The notes below the pieces were generated by a model that had not been told where the DNA came from, did no database searches, and saw only the letters and a program-made list of their open reading frames with translations. Below, piece after piece: positions 12,001 to 24,900 of a stretch of 64,000 nt of DNA. The stretch covers positions 12,322 through 76,321 of the forward strand of contig JAYKAV010000472.1 in assembly GCA_035582835.1 (NCBI GenBank), written 5' to 3'. The DNA comes from Phoebastria nigripes. Its lineage: Eukaryota; Chordata; Aves; Procellariiformes; Diomedeidae. Numbering within the stretch: position 1 is the stretch's first letter; each line of letters starts with the position of its first letter. A program made the translations under genes and the position numbers.

Positions 12001-15000
12001 TGAACATTAAGTAGGTTGGGTTTTTTTTTGTGAATCTGTTAATGTTTAAATTGACATACAGTACTGGCTTGTAGTGAAACATGTAACCAACAAATTATAA
12101 ATGGAAGTATTTTAATCATAAAACATAACATTATAATGGAACCTACTCTTTCTGTAATTAAAAAGTTGAGATGCATTGTCTTACCCTGATTTATAATCTT
12201 AAAATCTCCTTATTTAAATGGATATACACAAACATTATTCACTACAGTAAATCCCTTTAAAAGTCAGGAGGACTTCATGCTTTTTAAATACCTGTTCATC
12301 TCTGTGTGCATTTTTCTTTGCCCGGAGATGGACTTGTGATTACAAACAGAATGCATGATTGCATTAACCTACACACATCATAAACACTAGTGAATCAGAA
12401 GTTAATGTAATAATACTAAACAGGTTTGCTGGAAGGAAAAAACAGTTGCTGAAGACTTTAAGGACACTGCTGAAATGCATACTACTACTGTGAAAATCTT
12501 GAGGCAGTTTTAAATTCCGGCTATGCAAATATGGATACAGCACTCTGAACTAAGTATCTGAGTTAATGCGTATTGTGTCATATTGTCTTGTCCTACCAGG
12601 TCACGTGGGTGCTGCTTCGGTTTTCCTTTCTTAGCTTTTAAATGCAAATGCACCTTGTTCAAGGGTTACCACCATCTTGGAGAAAAAAAAAACATAAAAA
12701 ACTGTGGTTCAACCAGTTCTTCACATGTCTCTCTCTTACCTCAGGAGTTCATCAGCCTTCTGCTTCATTAATAGGAAGAACTCACATTAAGACTTCCCTC
12801 CATCAGTGCTTGCCTCCTCTTCCAAATCATGTCGTATTTTGTTCACATGGAAACATCCCCCATCCTACCTGTTATTTTCCTCATCTGCATCTCTGCCTAA
12901 GAGTAGAGTTGCTGTATTTCTGAGAGCAAAAGAATAAGGTAAAGGGAAGGATAAGGTGTGCAGAGACCATGGTGTACTGTCATTTCTAATAGCTCCCTGG
13001 GAGAGTCCCAGAGCCCATCTCCAGTCCCAAATCAGGGCTCAGGCTGCAGGAGGGTAGGTCAGGGCCCCTGAAGGAAACAAAGCTGCCAATTCTCAGCCTG
13101 TTGAGCGAAAGCCCAGACTCTGTCTGCTCTGTCCCGGAGCAAGCAAAACGCTTCAGTTCAGGGTTCTCATCTCTAAATCATAATTTCATCCTGAGTGCCC
13201 CCCGTCCCATTCACCGCCTGAGAGGAAAAGCAGGACATGTGCAGGTACAGATACAGTAAGCTGTGTCCAAGGAGTCTAGTAGCCAAGGTCTTATTGCAGT
13301 TAGGCTTTTATTTAGACAGACATCTGAAACAACAGCTCCTAGCTTTAAAGCGTCTGTGCATACTTGCATACCAAGATGGTTGCTCTAGCTGAGATATCTA
13401 GTTTTGTCCTCATTTGCACCGGTAGAAGAAAAATCCTGAATACAAAACTAGTACATTACCTGAATACAGAGGACAACAAGGGCAAAGCAACTGAGGAGTT
13501 TTACAGCATGGATTCGAAGCAAAAAACAAAGGGGACTGAAAAGGAGAGAGAACCTCCATTAAAAAATTCTTCAGCAATGAAGGAAATTAAATACTGGCAG
13601 TATTAATGTAAGAGTGGATTCCACTGCCTTTGAAATCAATGGAAGTAGTGAGAAGAATATTGGAGCTTTATGCATACATCCAAAGATGATTTAAACTAGA
13701 AGCCAGCAGCTGCAGAGTAGTCAGATAAGGACTACAGAAGTGCAGCAGAACTACGTAGGTAGCAGCACAGCATTAAAGAGTAATTACACTTGCATCAGGA
13801 AAGAGCAGGAGAAGCGGTTCAACAATATAACAGTTCTAGCCAAGAATAAAGTGCAAGGTACATGACCATAGTCCAGCCCTTACAAATCATAAGCACAAAC
13901 TGCAGACCTCAGGCAGACGCCTGGAAACAGAAGTGGGGAGATGGAATGCCTGATGTAGAGACAGCACCGAAATGTAAATAGCATCGCTGAACTATAATGA
14001 GTTAGAATTATATTGGATTCAGTCCCAGTCTAAACTCCAGAGGAAAGGTGACTCAGAGGACTTAAAAGCCAACAACAAACAATACACATAGAAGAGCCTA
14101 CCTGCTGTATATTCTAGATACCAATTGCCAAGAGAAGGCTCCACACAGATTCTAGGAAGCGATGTGTACCACAGTTAGCGGTACCTAATGCGTAGCTCTT
14201 CCACAACATGAGTTGGGTTACCCAAATACCATAAACTTACCCTTTATTCTGCAGAGCTGGAGTGTGATGCTCCCAAGAGTAATCCTTAGTCTTGCTTTGT
14301 ACAGCTGTCTTCACAAAGGCAGCAGTAATATGACTCGGAGTGCCATTACAACCTCTCATGGCTACATTAAGAATTATTGCTGGGCAGTCTTGGCATAATT
14401 ATTACATTTAAATCTCTGAATTTAACCTTAGTAAATGAACATCTGAACCACTTAGTGGCCTATGTCACTCAAATGCTAGGCCTGAGTAAGTATGCAGGAC
14501 ATTATTAATAAGTTTGGAAGGTGAATTTATCCAAATAATCGTTTCCCTTTCTCAAAGTTCTTTCTCGTTCCCTCTTCCCACATATAGCTTATTTTTTTCC
14601 CCCGTAGTACAGAAAATTAAAAGCTGCAGAAGGAAAAAGTAAAATGAGATGATACTTCACGTTAAGAATATCCTATGCAAATTCCCAATAATTACACCTT
14701 ATACAATTCTAATAAATAGCAATGCTGGGTAAGAGAAATCTACAGTTCTTTATTTGCTGCTTTTCTTCTTACAGTTAATGAGTTCCCTTAGTGTTCAGAA
14801 TCCATCTTTGCTGCCACACACTTACAAAGGTAAATCACTTAAATGGGCTGAGCTTTCTTCTATTTATTGTTGCTAGGGGAACCACCTTGTTGGTATTCAC
14901 CAATGTAACATGTCTTTTGACATGTGTTTCTGACGACCAGATGCAACACAGCTGTGCGGCATTCAGTGAAAACATGTATTGCAGCATCCTTGGAAATACA

Positions 15001-18000
15001 CTCACACAGAAGAGCAGTGTTACTGTAGTACCTTAGCTTGAGATTGTTTTGGATTTCTTACTTGTTTCTTTAGACAGATAAGAATTGTAAGTTTATATGT
15101 AATAATCTGAGTAATATTCCCTAATTCTGCCCACAATTTAAACATAAAGAATCCCAATCTGTGAAATAAGTGTTGCTAAAATAGCACCCATCTAATTTAT
15201 TTTATTTTTCCTTATGAAATCTTGCTATTATCAGTTACGTGACTAAAAAAACCTAATCCAAGTAGAGATAAAGTGGAATTATGAGCCATTTCTGAATAGC
15301 CAGGTATCTGAAGGTTATTTGAATGACATCAGTCACCTACTGGAAAGTATCAGTTGTACAAATACAGCACTAGACTGATGAAAGGCAATAAGCATCTTTG
15401 ACTCTCAGAATATATTTGTTTCTTGAGATAGCAGCTTCTGGCAGGAAAAAAAAAAGATGATGTAGAGATATTGAAGAGGTATCATTATGTCCAGAGTCAC
15501 GGTTGACTACGGGAAACAAACCTCTTTTAATTTCCTGGTGATTTTGATTACTGCCAAAATATCTGTGTGGGAAGGAGTGACATTTGAGGTTGGAGGCAGC
15601 AAAGCATGAAAACACGCAGAAAGCATGAAAGTGAAGCATAAAAGGGCCATATGTTACTTAAGTCCTGCGTGCACATTTATATTTCTTTGATGATGGCAGA
15701 TCCTGCTACCTGGACTGCTGTAACACCAGTTGATCTATCATTATAAAGCAGCACTTATTTGATTTACTTACTGAACCAAACAGGAGGTGTTCCCTGTCTT
15801 AAAGGAGCTTACAAGCTAAGTGTGAGACAAAACCAACAGGCTAAAGCGGATAGCTAGAGAACGTAAATGAAACAATACTTAACAGTCCCTTCAGCTGCCC
15901 TGAAAATCTTAGTTTAACAAAACCTGCAAGTCTATAGTTTGTATGATGCATAACTTTACACCAGCAGTTCTCACTAAGTACCTTGTTACAGAGCTCTCCA
16001 AGATTAAAACAGCAGCTCTGTACTAAACTCTCTCAAGAGCAATGGGAAGTTGTCCTAGAACACAGGCAGTATCTTTAGGCCTATAACCTGAAAAAATGCA
16101 AAGTGAGTTTTAAGTTTTCAAGGCTGATGTATAACAAATCTAAAATGACTAGCTCTATAGAGCAAGAAAGCAGCCACAGCCTCTACAAACTAGTTTTCAA
16201 GCTGTAGCCCCTGGCTATCCCTGCATAAAGCGCTCTGAGAGAATGCAATCTTATTTGCAAAGTATTGTTACACAGTTGCAGGGGGCTCTCCAGCTGTTTT
16301 CGGGTTCTTTTGTTGTGGAATACTACACAAACAGGGTAGTTGCATATACAATATGGAGACAACAAAGGCATGAAAAAAGTGGCTGCATTACATGGAGAGA
16401 GCCCCAGCTTTTCAAAGAAACAGAAGGAAAACACTTCTCACAGCAAACTGTATTAGTGGCTTCAAGAGGCAGGTGCAAAGGATATTCCTTGACACCTGAA
16501 AAACAGACAAAGGCTCATTATCTGCTTTAGGTATTTGGCAGTACTTACATTTAATCCCCGAGAACATGTTGTTCTGCTTTGGTCAGTGCTTCAGTATGCA
16601 GTTCCATTCTACTTAATATGGGACCCATACACATTTGGTCACCACATTTAAGGCCAAAGCATAGAGACAGTAGATACGCCCAACACTTAGAAAAATTATT
16701 GTTAAAATGAAGGAAACAATACATTTGGGGTTTTTGTCCAGTTTTAATCTCTGAAAGGTATCTTGCTTTTTTTGTTGAAATATAAAAAAAAAAAAAAATC
16801 CAACCATGAGGAATAAACCCAGCATAATCATTTTCAGTCAAAATGATTAAAAAGTTTAGTAGTCATGAGTTGAAAGCAGTCCTATGATGGGAAATGTATT
16901 AGGCAACAGGAAATGTAAGCAATTCCAGTAGCTAAAATAACAGACATTATGGGCAGCATACAGAATTGACTGAGGGAGTTTGATTTTACAGGAAAACAGT
17001 TTTCTCCCAGAAAATTCCTGCTCCATGACAGCAGGTAATAGAAGGAGAAGAAAAAAAAAAAAAAAAAAAAAAATTTAGCTCCAGTCCTTAGAACATTTGT
17101 TTCCATACTCGGTGGAAATGGAAAGGTTTACCATTCATGTGGTACATAAAGGGGATAAAGACAAAAGGAATAGTAAGTTGTTTAGTGGGTAGTAAATCAT
17201 TCAATGATGTGAGGGGTTTCCATGGAACCAGCTCCCGTTTTCGCGAATTAAGAGACCAGCCTGCTCTACATCAAGTGACAGAATTACAGGAAATGGCCTT
17301 TCAAATAATGGTACCTTCATGAAAGCTCATTTTGAGACATTTTAACTGGGACTCAGAGCTAAATTTAAAATGCTTTTCAAAAGCGTGAGGGTTTTTTTTC
17401 CCCACATTTTCCTGTACCATGCAAAACCATACATTGCAAAAATCATATTTTAGGGTAGTAAGATTAGCTTTATTACCATTTATTTAACAAGATTCAATTT
17501 TGCTTTCTCAGTAGTATTTCAAAGAAACACAACATTTGAAGCATGTGGCATTAAATCTCCTGAACAGTATTAGTGGTAAGAAAGTACAAATGATACAATA
17601 AAAAAAAATTTAAAACCTGCCAATTAAAAGGATTTTTTAAATTTATTAGAACACCCTGGCCATTTATACAGCTAAGAATTCACGAAGTGTTTGACTTCAC
17701 TGAGAATATGCTTTTCCTACTGAAGGACATCAATTTCCAGGAATTAATAGCTAGTACAACCTAGCAAGATTACAACTGCAGTGACAGGACATTATAGTGG
17801 CAGAAGAGGCAAGTTAAGTCACGAGGCTGAACCCGCAGCAGCTGGGGCTCTTCTCAGTGTAAGAGCACTTGCAGGCAAACAACTGCCCATCTGAGAAAAC
17901 ATTAGAGTAGGTGCTCGGGGCACTGTGCCCTAACAAAAGGAGGCATTCATGTAGCGTGGCCTTCAGACCAGCAGTATGGATCACTGAGTGCAGTGAGCAA

Positions 18001-18985
18001 TCCACACAACACAAATTGTCACATAGAGCCAGCCTCCTCAGATTACATGCACTCCCTCATATCCCGCAGCTGATAATTGAGAGCTGTGAACCTCCATACA
18101 CTGGGTCAGCTCATTCCTGTGGTTTTCTTACTTTGCAAACAGCACTTCATTCTTATCTAGGCTAATGCTCAGACAGGCTCCATTCATCATTACCCCCACC
18201 TCTGAGAAAAGAAAGTGAAAAGCAGGACTGCAGAATCTGGGTTAGATGAAAATTAGATCTAAATCATATCAAGATCAGCACAAAACTCACTGTCTCCTCT
18301 GGCAGCTATACACACAGCGCAAACTGATCTCATGGGATTCTGAAGTAAAGAATAACATTTGTTAGATACTGTAGCAAAAGACCTCTTTTTAAAGGAAAAA
18401 TGTCATTTGCTTGTGAAATGCTCAGAGTTATGCAAGATTCCTATTGCAGAAGTAATGAAAATATTCATTGAAAACTTCAGGCCACCACTAAAAAAAGACT
18501 CTATTATCCAAAGGTCAAGGTCAAAACAAGACTGTTTCACCAAATTTCTCAAAGGTCAAAAGAAAAGGAAAAACTTAATACATAAATATATACATTCATC
18601 AAATTGAAGTAATAGTTATTCCAGAAACAGATTTGACAGAAGAGAAGATCAAGCACAGTTTTCCCAGAAGTACAGTTTCTCAACTCAGCATTTTAATTTT
18701 AGCAGTTTGCAGAGCAACGCTGTAATAGCTGGCATAAAATTAAGCACAACTTTAAGTGGTATAGTTATGAGTAAAATAAAATAATCCAAATTACTAATAC
18801 AAAATACGTGGCTGTGTGTAAGTAACAAAAAGAAAAAACCATACCAGATTTACTCTCTATGCTAAGTACTTTGCACGCATAAGCTTTTGACATTTAAATA
18901 ACTGCCTGGCTACTGGGTGGAATTCAGTAATAATTACATTTTGGATGACTGGGGTAGGGAGAAAAAATTTCACAAACACACAGAT
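9026..18985. other. Intergenic DNA between the CpG island and the end of UBR3
   Basis: About 10 kb without a recognised gene. A block at 12960-13260 is more GC-rich than its surroundings but shows no frame or repeat I know. A segment at about 9590-9790 has a CCAAT-type box (ATTGGC) and a balanced, complex sequence that might be a conserved element. A short hairpin (ATCCTGTA/TACAGGAT) sits near 10456-10474. Poly-A tracts occur at about 16780-16800 and 17048-17072. One N is present at 11484. Confidence 0.5.
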
Positions 18986-19003
18986 TGACAGTAGACTTTT
19001 ATT
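18971..19003 (-). terminator. UBR3: Probable UBR3 polyadenylation site
   Basis: On the minus strand AATAAA occupies 19003-18998, and a GU-rich element (TCTGTGTGTTTGTG) begins about 13 bases further on. This is the usual arrangement of a vertebrate cleavage site, placing the 3' end near 18986. Other AATAAA copies occur closer to the stop codon (for example 19780-19775 and 20551-20546) but lack an obvious GU-rich element. They could serve as alternative sites. Confidence 0.5.
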
Positions 19004-21343
19004 AACATATCTTACAATGTCGATTACTGTATTCCTAGTTTTATACTCTTCTGATGTGTTATAAAGATTGATTTAGATTCTACAGTAATGTACTGTACTT
19101 AAGTGATCATTCATACAGGATATCACACCAGAACATTTGAGTAATACACGCACACACCACTCTAGTTTGGACCTGTTATTTTTCAAGGTTAGCTTAATAA
19201 AGTAGGATTAAAAAAGTTATGGGGGAAATCAAAATTCTTGTTTAGCAGCATGCAAGGATATTCAAGTACAATTTTTCAACCAAGTGATTTTTTTTTTTGT
19301 TGTTTTTAAATTGACTGGTGACTAATTCACCAGTACTAAAATAAACACTATGAAATACCCAAATGTTAAAGTTAAGGCTAAGAGTTTTACTTCACATCCA
19401 TATGCACAACCAGAGAACATTCCATTTTAAATAAAAGACAGTAATCAAATTCTGGATACATTATCTCTTGTAAATATAGCATTGGAGCTTCAAACTACAG
19501 ATTACTCAAGTTCATGAGCCCTGTAATAATGTTATGCTGGAGATGTAAAGAATCTTTTTGCTCTTTAACCACACTTACAAAATGGCCTGATACTCATAAT
19601 GAGCAATGCAAAAATATTACAGGCAGAACTTATAATACAGTATCAAAAAAGTGATATTTTGGAAAAGACATAGCCATTCAGTTGGTGAAACAGAGTAATT
19701 CTAATCTTACATGAAGTACTGTAATACTTTTGAAATATATATATATTTATATGTATGTATAAAAACCAGCATCCTTTATTGTGGGGTTTTTTGAATTGCA
19801 GGTATCCAGAAAAACTCATTGTATTTACTTACTTTTCCTTCTGTCCATTCTCCTTGATTGCTATACAGTCATTTTATTTCCCCTATACACTTTTCACTAG
19901 ATAATGACTTCCACGGGGGAACTGCTTTCATTGTATATGTGGTTTTATCATAAGATGTTTTTATTTTACACATATAAATTTTATTTTACACGCAAGCTAT
20001 GAAAGTCAAAGCTACCAGCAACTGCTTGGTAGTACTGTATGAAATAGCCAACAAATGTCCAACACTTGTGGAAAACATTAGTAGCAATATATTACATACC
20101 AGTATTTTAACTATAATCTTTCCTACCTACTTACACTGTAGGGTTTAGCCCAGTCATGCGTGTTCTCATGAATTTTTTAGCCCTCTAAGCATAAACTGTT
20201 TTGGCATTCATCCAATGAGGCTGCACATGCATTGGTTGTTCATCTAGGCTATCTCTGTTGATTTTTTTTTTTTTTTTCCCTTTTAGGAAACCAAGCAGAA
20301 AGAACAGTGATTACTCTAAACAAATACAATATAGAGGAACCTCCTGAAATGACAGGAAAGATACAAAATTATGTTTCATTTGCAGAATAGCCTGCACATT
20401 TCCAATCCAATCATTCTGAAACATACATCTGGTTTGAAATGACAGGCAGGCTTATGGTTGTTATGCTTGTAACTGGGATCTGCTATGTTGGGCACCATAC
20501 AAATTCTCTATATACAGCAATTTCTGTATGTGTTATCACTAACAGTTTATTCAACTGATAGGGAAAAAACCACCTCCTTTCTGGAAAAGGAAAAAAAAAA
20601 AAAGAAAAAAAAGGAAAGAATATGTGTTCTGGATTATAGTAAGAGCAATAAGATACCTAATTTACAGCTATTTCACTTATTTATGGAGGAAAAAAAAAAA
20701 GAAATTCCTGAGAATGCGTAAGTTTTCAGTAATGCCTGAAATATTTCAATAGACCTCTCATGATAAGTGAAATACTCTTTAAAAGTCAACTTTCAGACCA
20801 ATTGTTACCATGCAGTCTCACAATCATTTTACAAATCCTGTCTAATTACAAACGCGTATCAAGCAAAAACCTCAAACCAACACAAAAAAGGCAAAGAAAT
20901 TTTATCCAACGTATTTAGTAGATATAGTAGACATATACACTGTTTCAGCAAAAATTGCTAAAAACTCAACTCCACGCAGAGAAAAATAAAAACCTGACAG
21001 CTATCCCTGGAGCCACTAAACAACTGTAAGTAAAATTTGTGCTTCTTAACAATAATGGGCTTTAAAAAACAAAAGAAAAATGGACTACTGAGTGCAATCA
21101 GATTGCTCACACCATTTTGAGGATTTAATTGCAAATTATTGTATCATTATTTAGTAGCAACAGCAGCTAATTTTGCAAAAATTTCACATGTTGAAAAAGT
21201 TCCATTTCCCTTTTATGCCCATACCCCACTCCACCCCGAGCCAAAGAGCTAAACTCCCATACAATTAAAGCTATTGTCAGTCCAAGATGCATTCATTCAT
21301 GGTAACAGCAATGATATGGTGTGTAGATGATGATGATGATGAT
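18986..21343 (-). other. UBR3: UBR3 3' untranslated region (inferred)
   Basis: This is the DNA between the UBR3 stop codon and the best polyadenylation signal, about 2.36 kb of AU-rich sequence without introns that I can see. It contains two A-rich tracts on the plus strand (20590-20618 and 20690-20700), a T-run at 20264-20277, a (TA)n-like stretch near 19735-19760 and a (GAT)n run at 21327-21343 that abuts the stop codon. The extent is inferred from the polyadenylation signal only. Confidence 0.5.
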
Positions 21344-21461
21344 TTACAAGCCATTATAATGTGGCCCCCATCTTTTATTGATATGATCAAAAGTATGAGA
21401 CACCCACTGCTGCTCAAGCACTTTGTATCTTTCCTTGCATATGTAGAGAGGTTTACCACGC
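21344..21461 (-). CDS. UBR3: UBR3 terminal coding exon
   Basis: The acceptor CCCCCCACAG precedes GCGTGG, and the first base completes an Arg codon begun in the previous exon. The exon encodes 38 further residues, including [19 protein letters not shown] and the terminal WGPHYNGL, and then TAA. The 3' end of the protein is one of the most conserved parts of the family and fixes both the gene identity and the stop codon. Confidence 0.96.
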
Positions 21462-21894
21462 CTGTGGGGGGTGGAGGGGGAGAAAAACAAATGGTTAATA
21501 TGCCAAATAAATGGAAACTGCTTCATTATATTATCAACAGACGACACTCATACAACTTTTTTCCCAGGGAAAGCATGCATTTTTATTGGTGAGGGGCTTT
21601 TGGTTTTGCTTTTAATAAGATAACTGCTGGGACTTCCCTTCCTCCCTCTTGGATAGCAGAATCCAGAAAACATCTCTTGTTCTCTCAGGCATGTGTAGCT
21701 TGGAAGCTACACTCTGTCCCTACACTGGAATCCAACTGCATCGTTTGATTAAAGGCCAAACACAACTTAGGGAGAGAAGTGTTTTGCAACACAACGCTCA
21801 GAATTGACCGTCATTGGGAATGGCAACATAGGAATCTGTCTGTTGGGTGCCTGGTGTGTATAACTCAATGATGATGATTACACTACCTTTGGGC

Positions 21895-21948
<54 letters not shown>

Positions 21949-21949
21949 A

Positions 21950-21990
<41 letters not shown>

Positions 21991-24900
21991 AGTCCAACTT
22001 GCAGTAAATGGGGATTTTCCACTCAATGAAGATAGAGATCTATTATTATCTGTTATTGCATGTATTGCATAACATAAAGTTGGTCTACACAGAGGAGCAA
22101 CAATGAAACACGCTTGTAATGAAAACATTACCTAAGATCTCTGTCTTCTTCACCATGGGCATCTAGATAAACAGAACCCCAAAGGCAGAAACGATGGCCT
22201 CGTATGATGATGATTACAGATGCATTAATCAAAAGAAATATTCCTGTCCCAGCTCCACAGTTTTGAGAATGCTGTAATATTATGGGGGTAGAAAGGGAAG
22301 AGTGCAAAGATTCTGTTAGTGTCTGTCAACTTTATAACAAAAAGGATTTAAAAAATAGTAATTAGTTTTGCTTGAAATAACATATACACATTATTTACTA
22401 AGAAACAGTTTGACGAAGAATAGCCTGCCCAAAAATTCTCCAAGCAAACTATAACTCCACATCTTGCGCTCCCATAATAACACTCGCATGCAAAAACGGC
22501 TCCCTACTCAAAAAGGGAGGATATTCATTATCATGTAAAAACAGAATTACCTAACAGGAGCAAAAATATCCTCTACAATATTTCAATTTGTTGTTGTATA
22601 GCAAACTGTATAGCATGACCAAATATTTTTCACAGAATAAAGAGAACTCAAGAATAAAAGAAAGTATTCAGAAAAACTTAATATTACCTCTTGTACAATA
22701 GTCTCTATTGCTAAACATTTGCTTTCTCTATCCATGCTCACAGATCTAGTCTATGGCTCTACAAATCCAGTAAAAAAGATTTTTTTAGTAATTCTTGCTT
22801 GCTTCAGTATGTCATTCATCTCTATGAATAGCATGATCTGTATTAATCAATTCATTTTAGCAATTAAAAGATGTGTTCTTCCTATATAGTTTTATTATAA
22901 TTAGAGGCTATAATCCCATCAATAATAAAACATAATTTATTCTATAGATTTTTAATTCTTTTTTTTATAACTTTCTGTTTTCATGAAGCTTGACACCTTA
23001 AATACAACTGTAAATTCTATTCTGAATTTTGCCCACCCCTCCTCCTCCCACCATATTAGCAGTATGAGAGAGAAAGGTGAGTTCAAACAATTTCAAAAAG
23101 GTCCAAGATCCCTCTGAAATTTCTTTGGGTTTGATTTTATGCCCCACTTGTAAATATCTCCCCAACAAATTCCCCTCATAGTTTTGTAAAGCCCATGTAG
23201 TTCCAGCTTTCTACTAACTGTTGTATGGTAGGAAATGAACAGCTGTCAAAGCAAACCTTTATCATAGACAGGAAAACAATACTAGATGCTTTCCAACTCA
23301 GGTTCCTGAAAGAACTTATATATATGCTGACTAGAAAACTTTGCTGTTGGATTCAAGTTGAAGGCCTTAAAATGATGCTTATCTAGCTATAGTCTGTAGA
23401 TCACTCGTAGATGGTCAGGTGTATCAGAAAGTACTCTATAAAAGGAAAAAAAAAACCCCATACATTGATATTCTTATGTACGCAGAAAGCAAGGAAACAA
23501 ACCAGAGGAAAATTAAAATAATATACGAACAATCAGAATGTAGACAAATTTCAACTGGTTATGAATCAAAACCATGTGTCAACATTCCACACAATGGCTT
23601 TGTCAGAGTTTTTCAAACAGGTGAAATAGGCTATGGGCTTAAAAAGGTGAAAAAAATTGCTCTCGGGAATCCAGTCTAGCTCCATCTATCAGAAGTAAGC
23701 ACTAAACATTATTATTGAGAGTTGGACTAGATGACCTTTAAAGAACCCTTCCAACCCAAACTATTCTATGATTCTATGATTATATAAACACATTTTGGAA
23801 AGAAAACCATCAAAACTGAGCAATGGAGTTAAAAACTATCCATGAGTGTGAGAATCAATTACAGAATTTGAATTAACTCTCTCTTACCAGTACACATTCA
23901 CAGTAACTCTGTTGTTTGCAGCATAGTCCTTTCAAGCATACAAAAGTACCACAAACTAGACAAACAGCAGGATCTTTAGGAACCTTGGTACAAACAGTAC
24001 AAGTCTTTCTGTGATAATACTGAAAAATGGTATTATAATTCTCAGGCAACTGAAGGAGGCGTGGCAAGTCCCACTTAGGCTCCTGGATAAGCAAAGCCTA
24101 GAAATAAGAATAATATATCAGCTCTGCACATTCATTTATGCATTTATATTTTCTAAGAGAAGAGAATACCAAAGAAAGAAAGCATGCAGTTTAAAAATCT
24201 CTCACTTCTGCATTTCACAAATTTAGAAGTCAGAAGTCACCATGCAATAGTCACCTGCCTCTGGCTGAACACCCTCCCCAACTGGCATCACATTTTGTCT
24301 TTTGTAATGCGTGCAAAATGGGTGCTAGCCTTTTCCCAAGGACGTTTTCTAAATGTGACACTTTTTAAGCACAAAAATCTTCATAGCTAAAACAAGAGGA
24401 TTAAGACTGATCTAAAGGGAAGACTTGCACTCACTATGCTAAGTTATTTTGGCAACACAACACACTGCTGCCAAACCCTGGCACTGACTATGAAAGCTGT
24501 CTCCTAGCTAAAATTTAGACTAAAACTTTCAAAAACAGAACTGAAGTTAGACTCTGTAAATGGTATTTGAAGACATCTGCCCAATTTCCAAAACTGTGTT
24601 GCACACATAAATTTTGAGGCCATTAGAAACTTACCAGTACTCACAAATTCTTGATAAGGCAGGCACTACCTAAATACTGGTTTCAAACCTAGCTTCTTCT
24701 CTTTTGCTCTTAAAAACACTGTCCAATTTTATGGGGTTTTTTTTGTTGTTTGGGTTTTTTTTTTTTTAGACAGTAATGTGTTTTCCTTTAACCTACTCAT
24801 TTTTACTGGGTTTATTTAATTGATGGGCATAGGGGTCAGATGAGATCTTTCTTCCAAGGTGTAAAATTTTTTGAAGAGTGCATGACCTCAAAACCTAACT

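Noticed and set aside
21798..22128. Open frames with long Lys or Phe runs
   Set aside because: They are translations of the poly-A tract inside a UBR3 intron.
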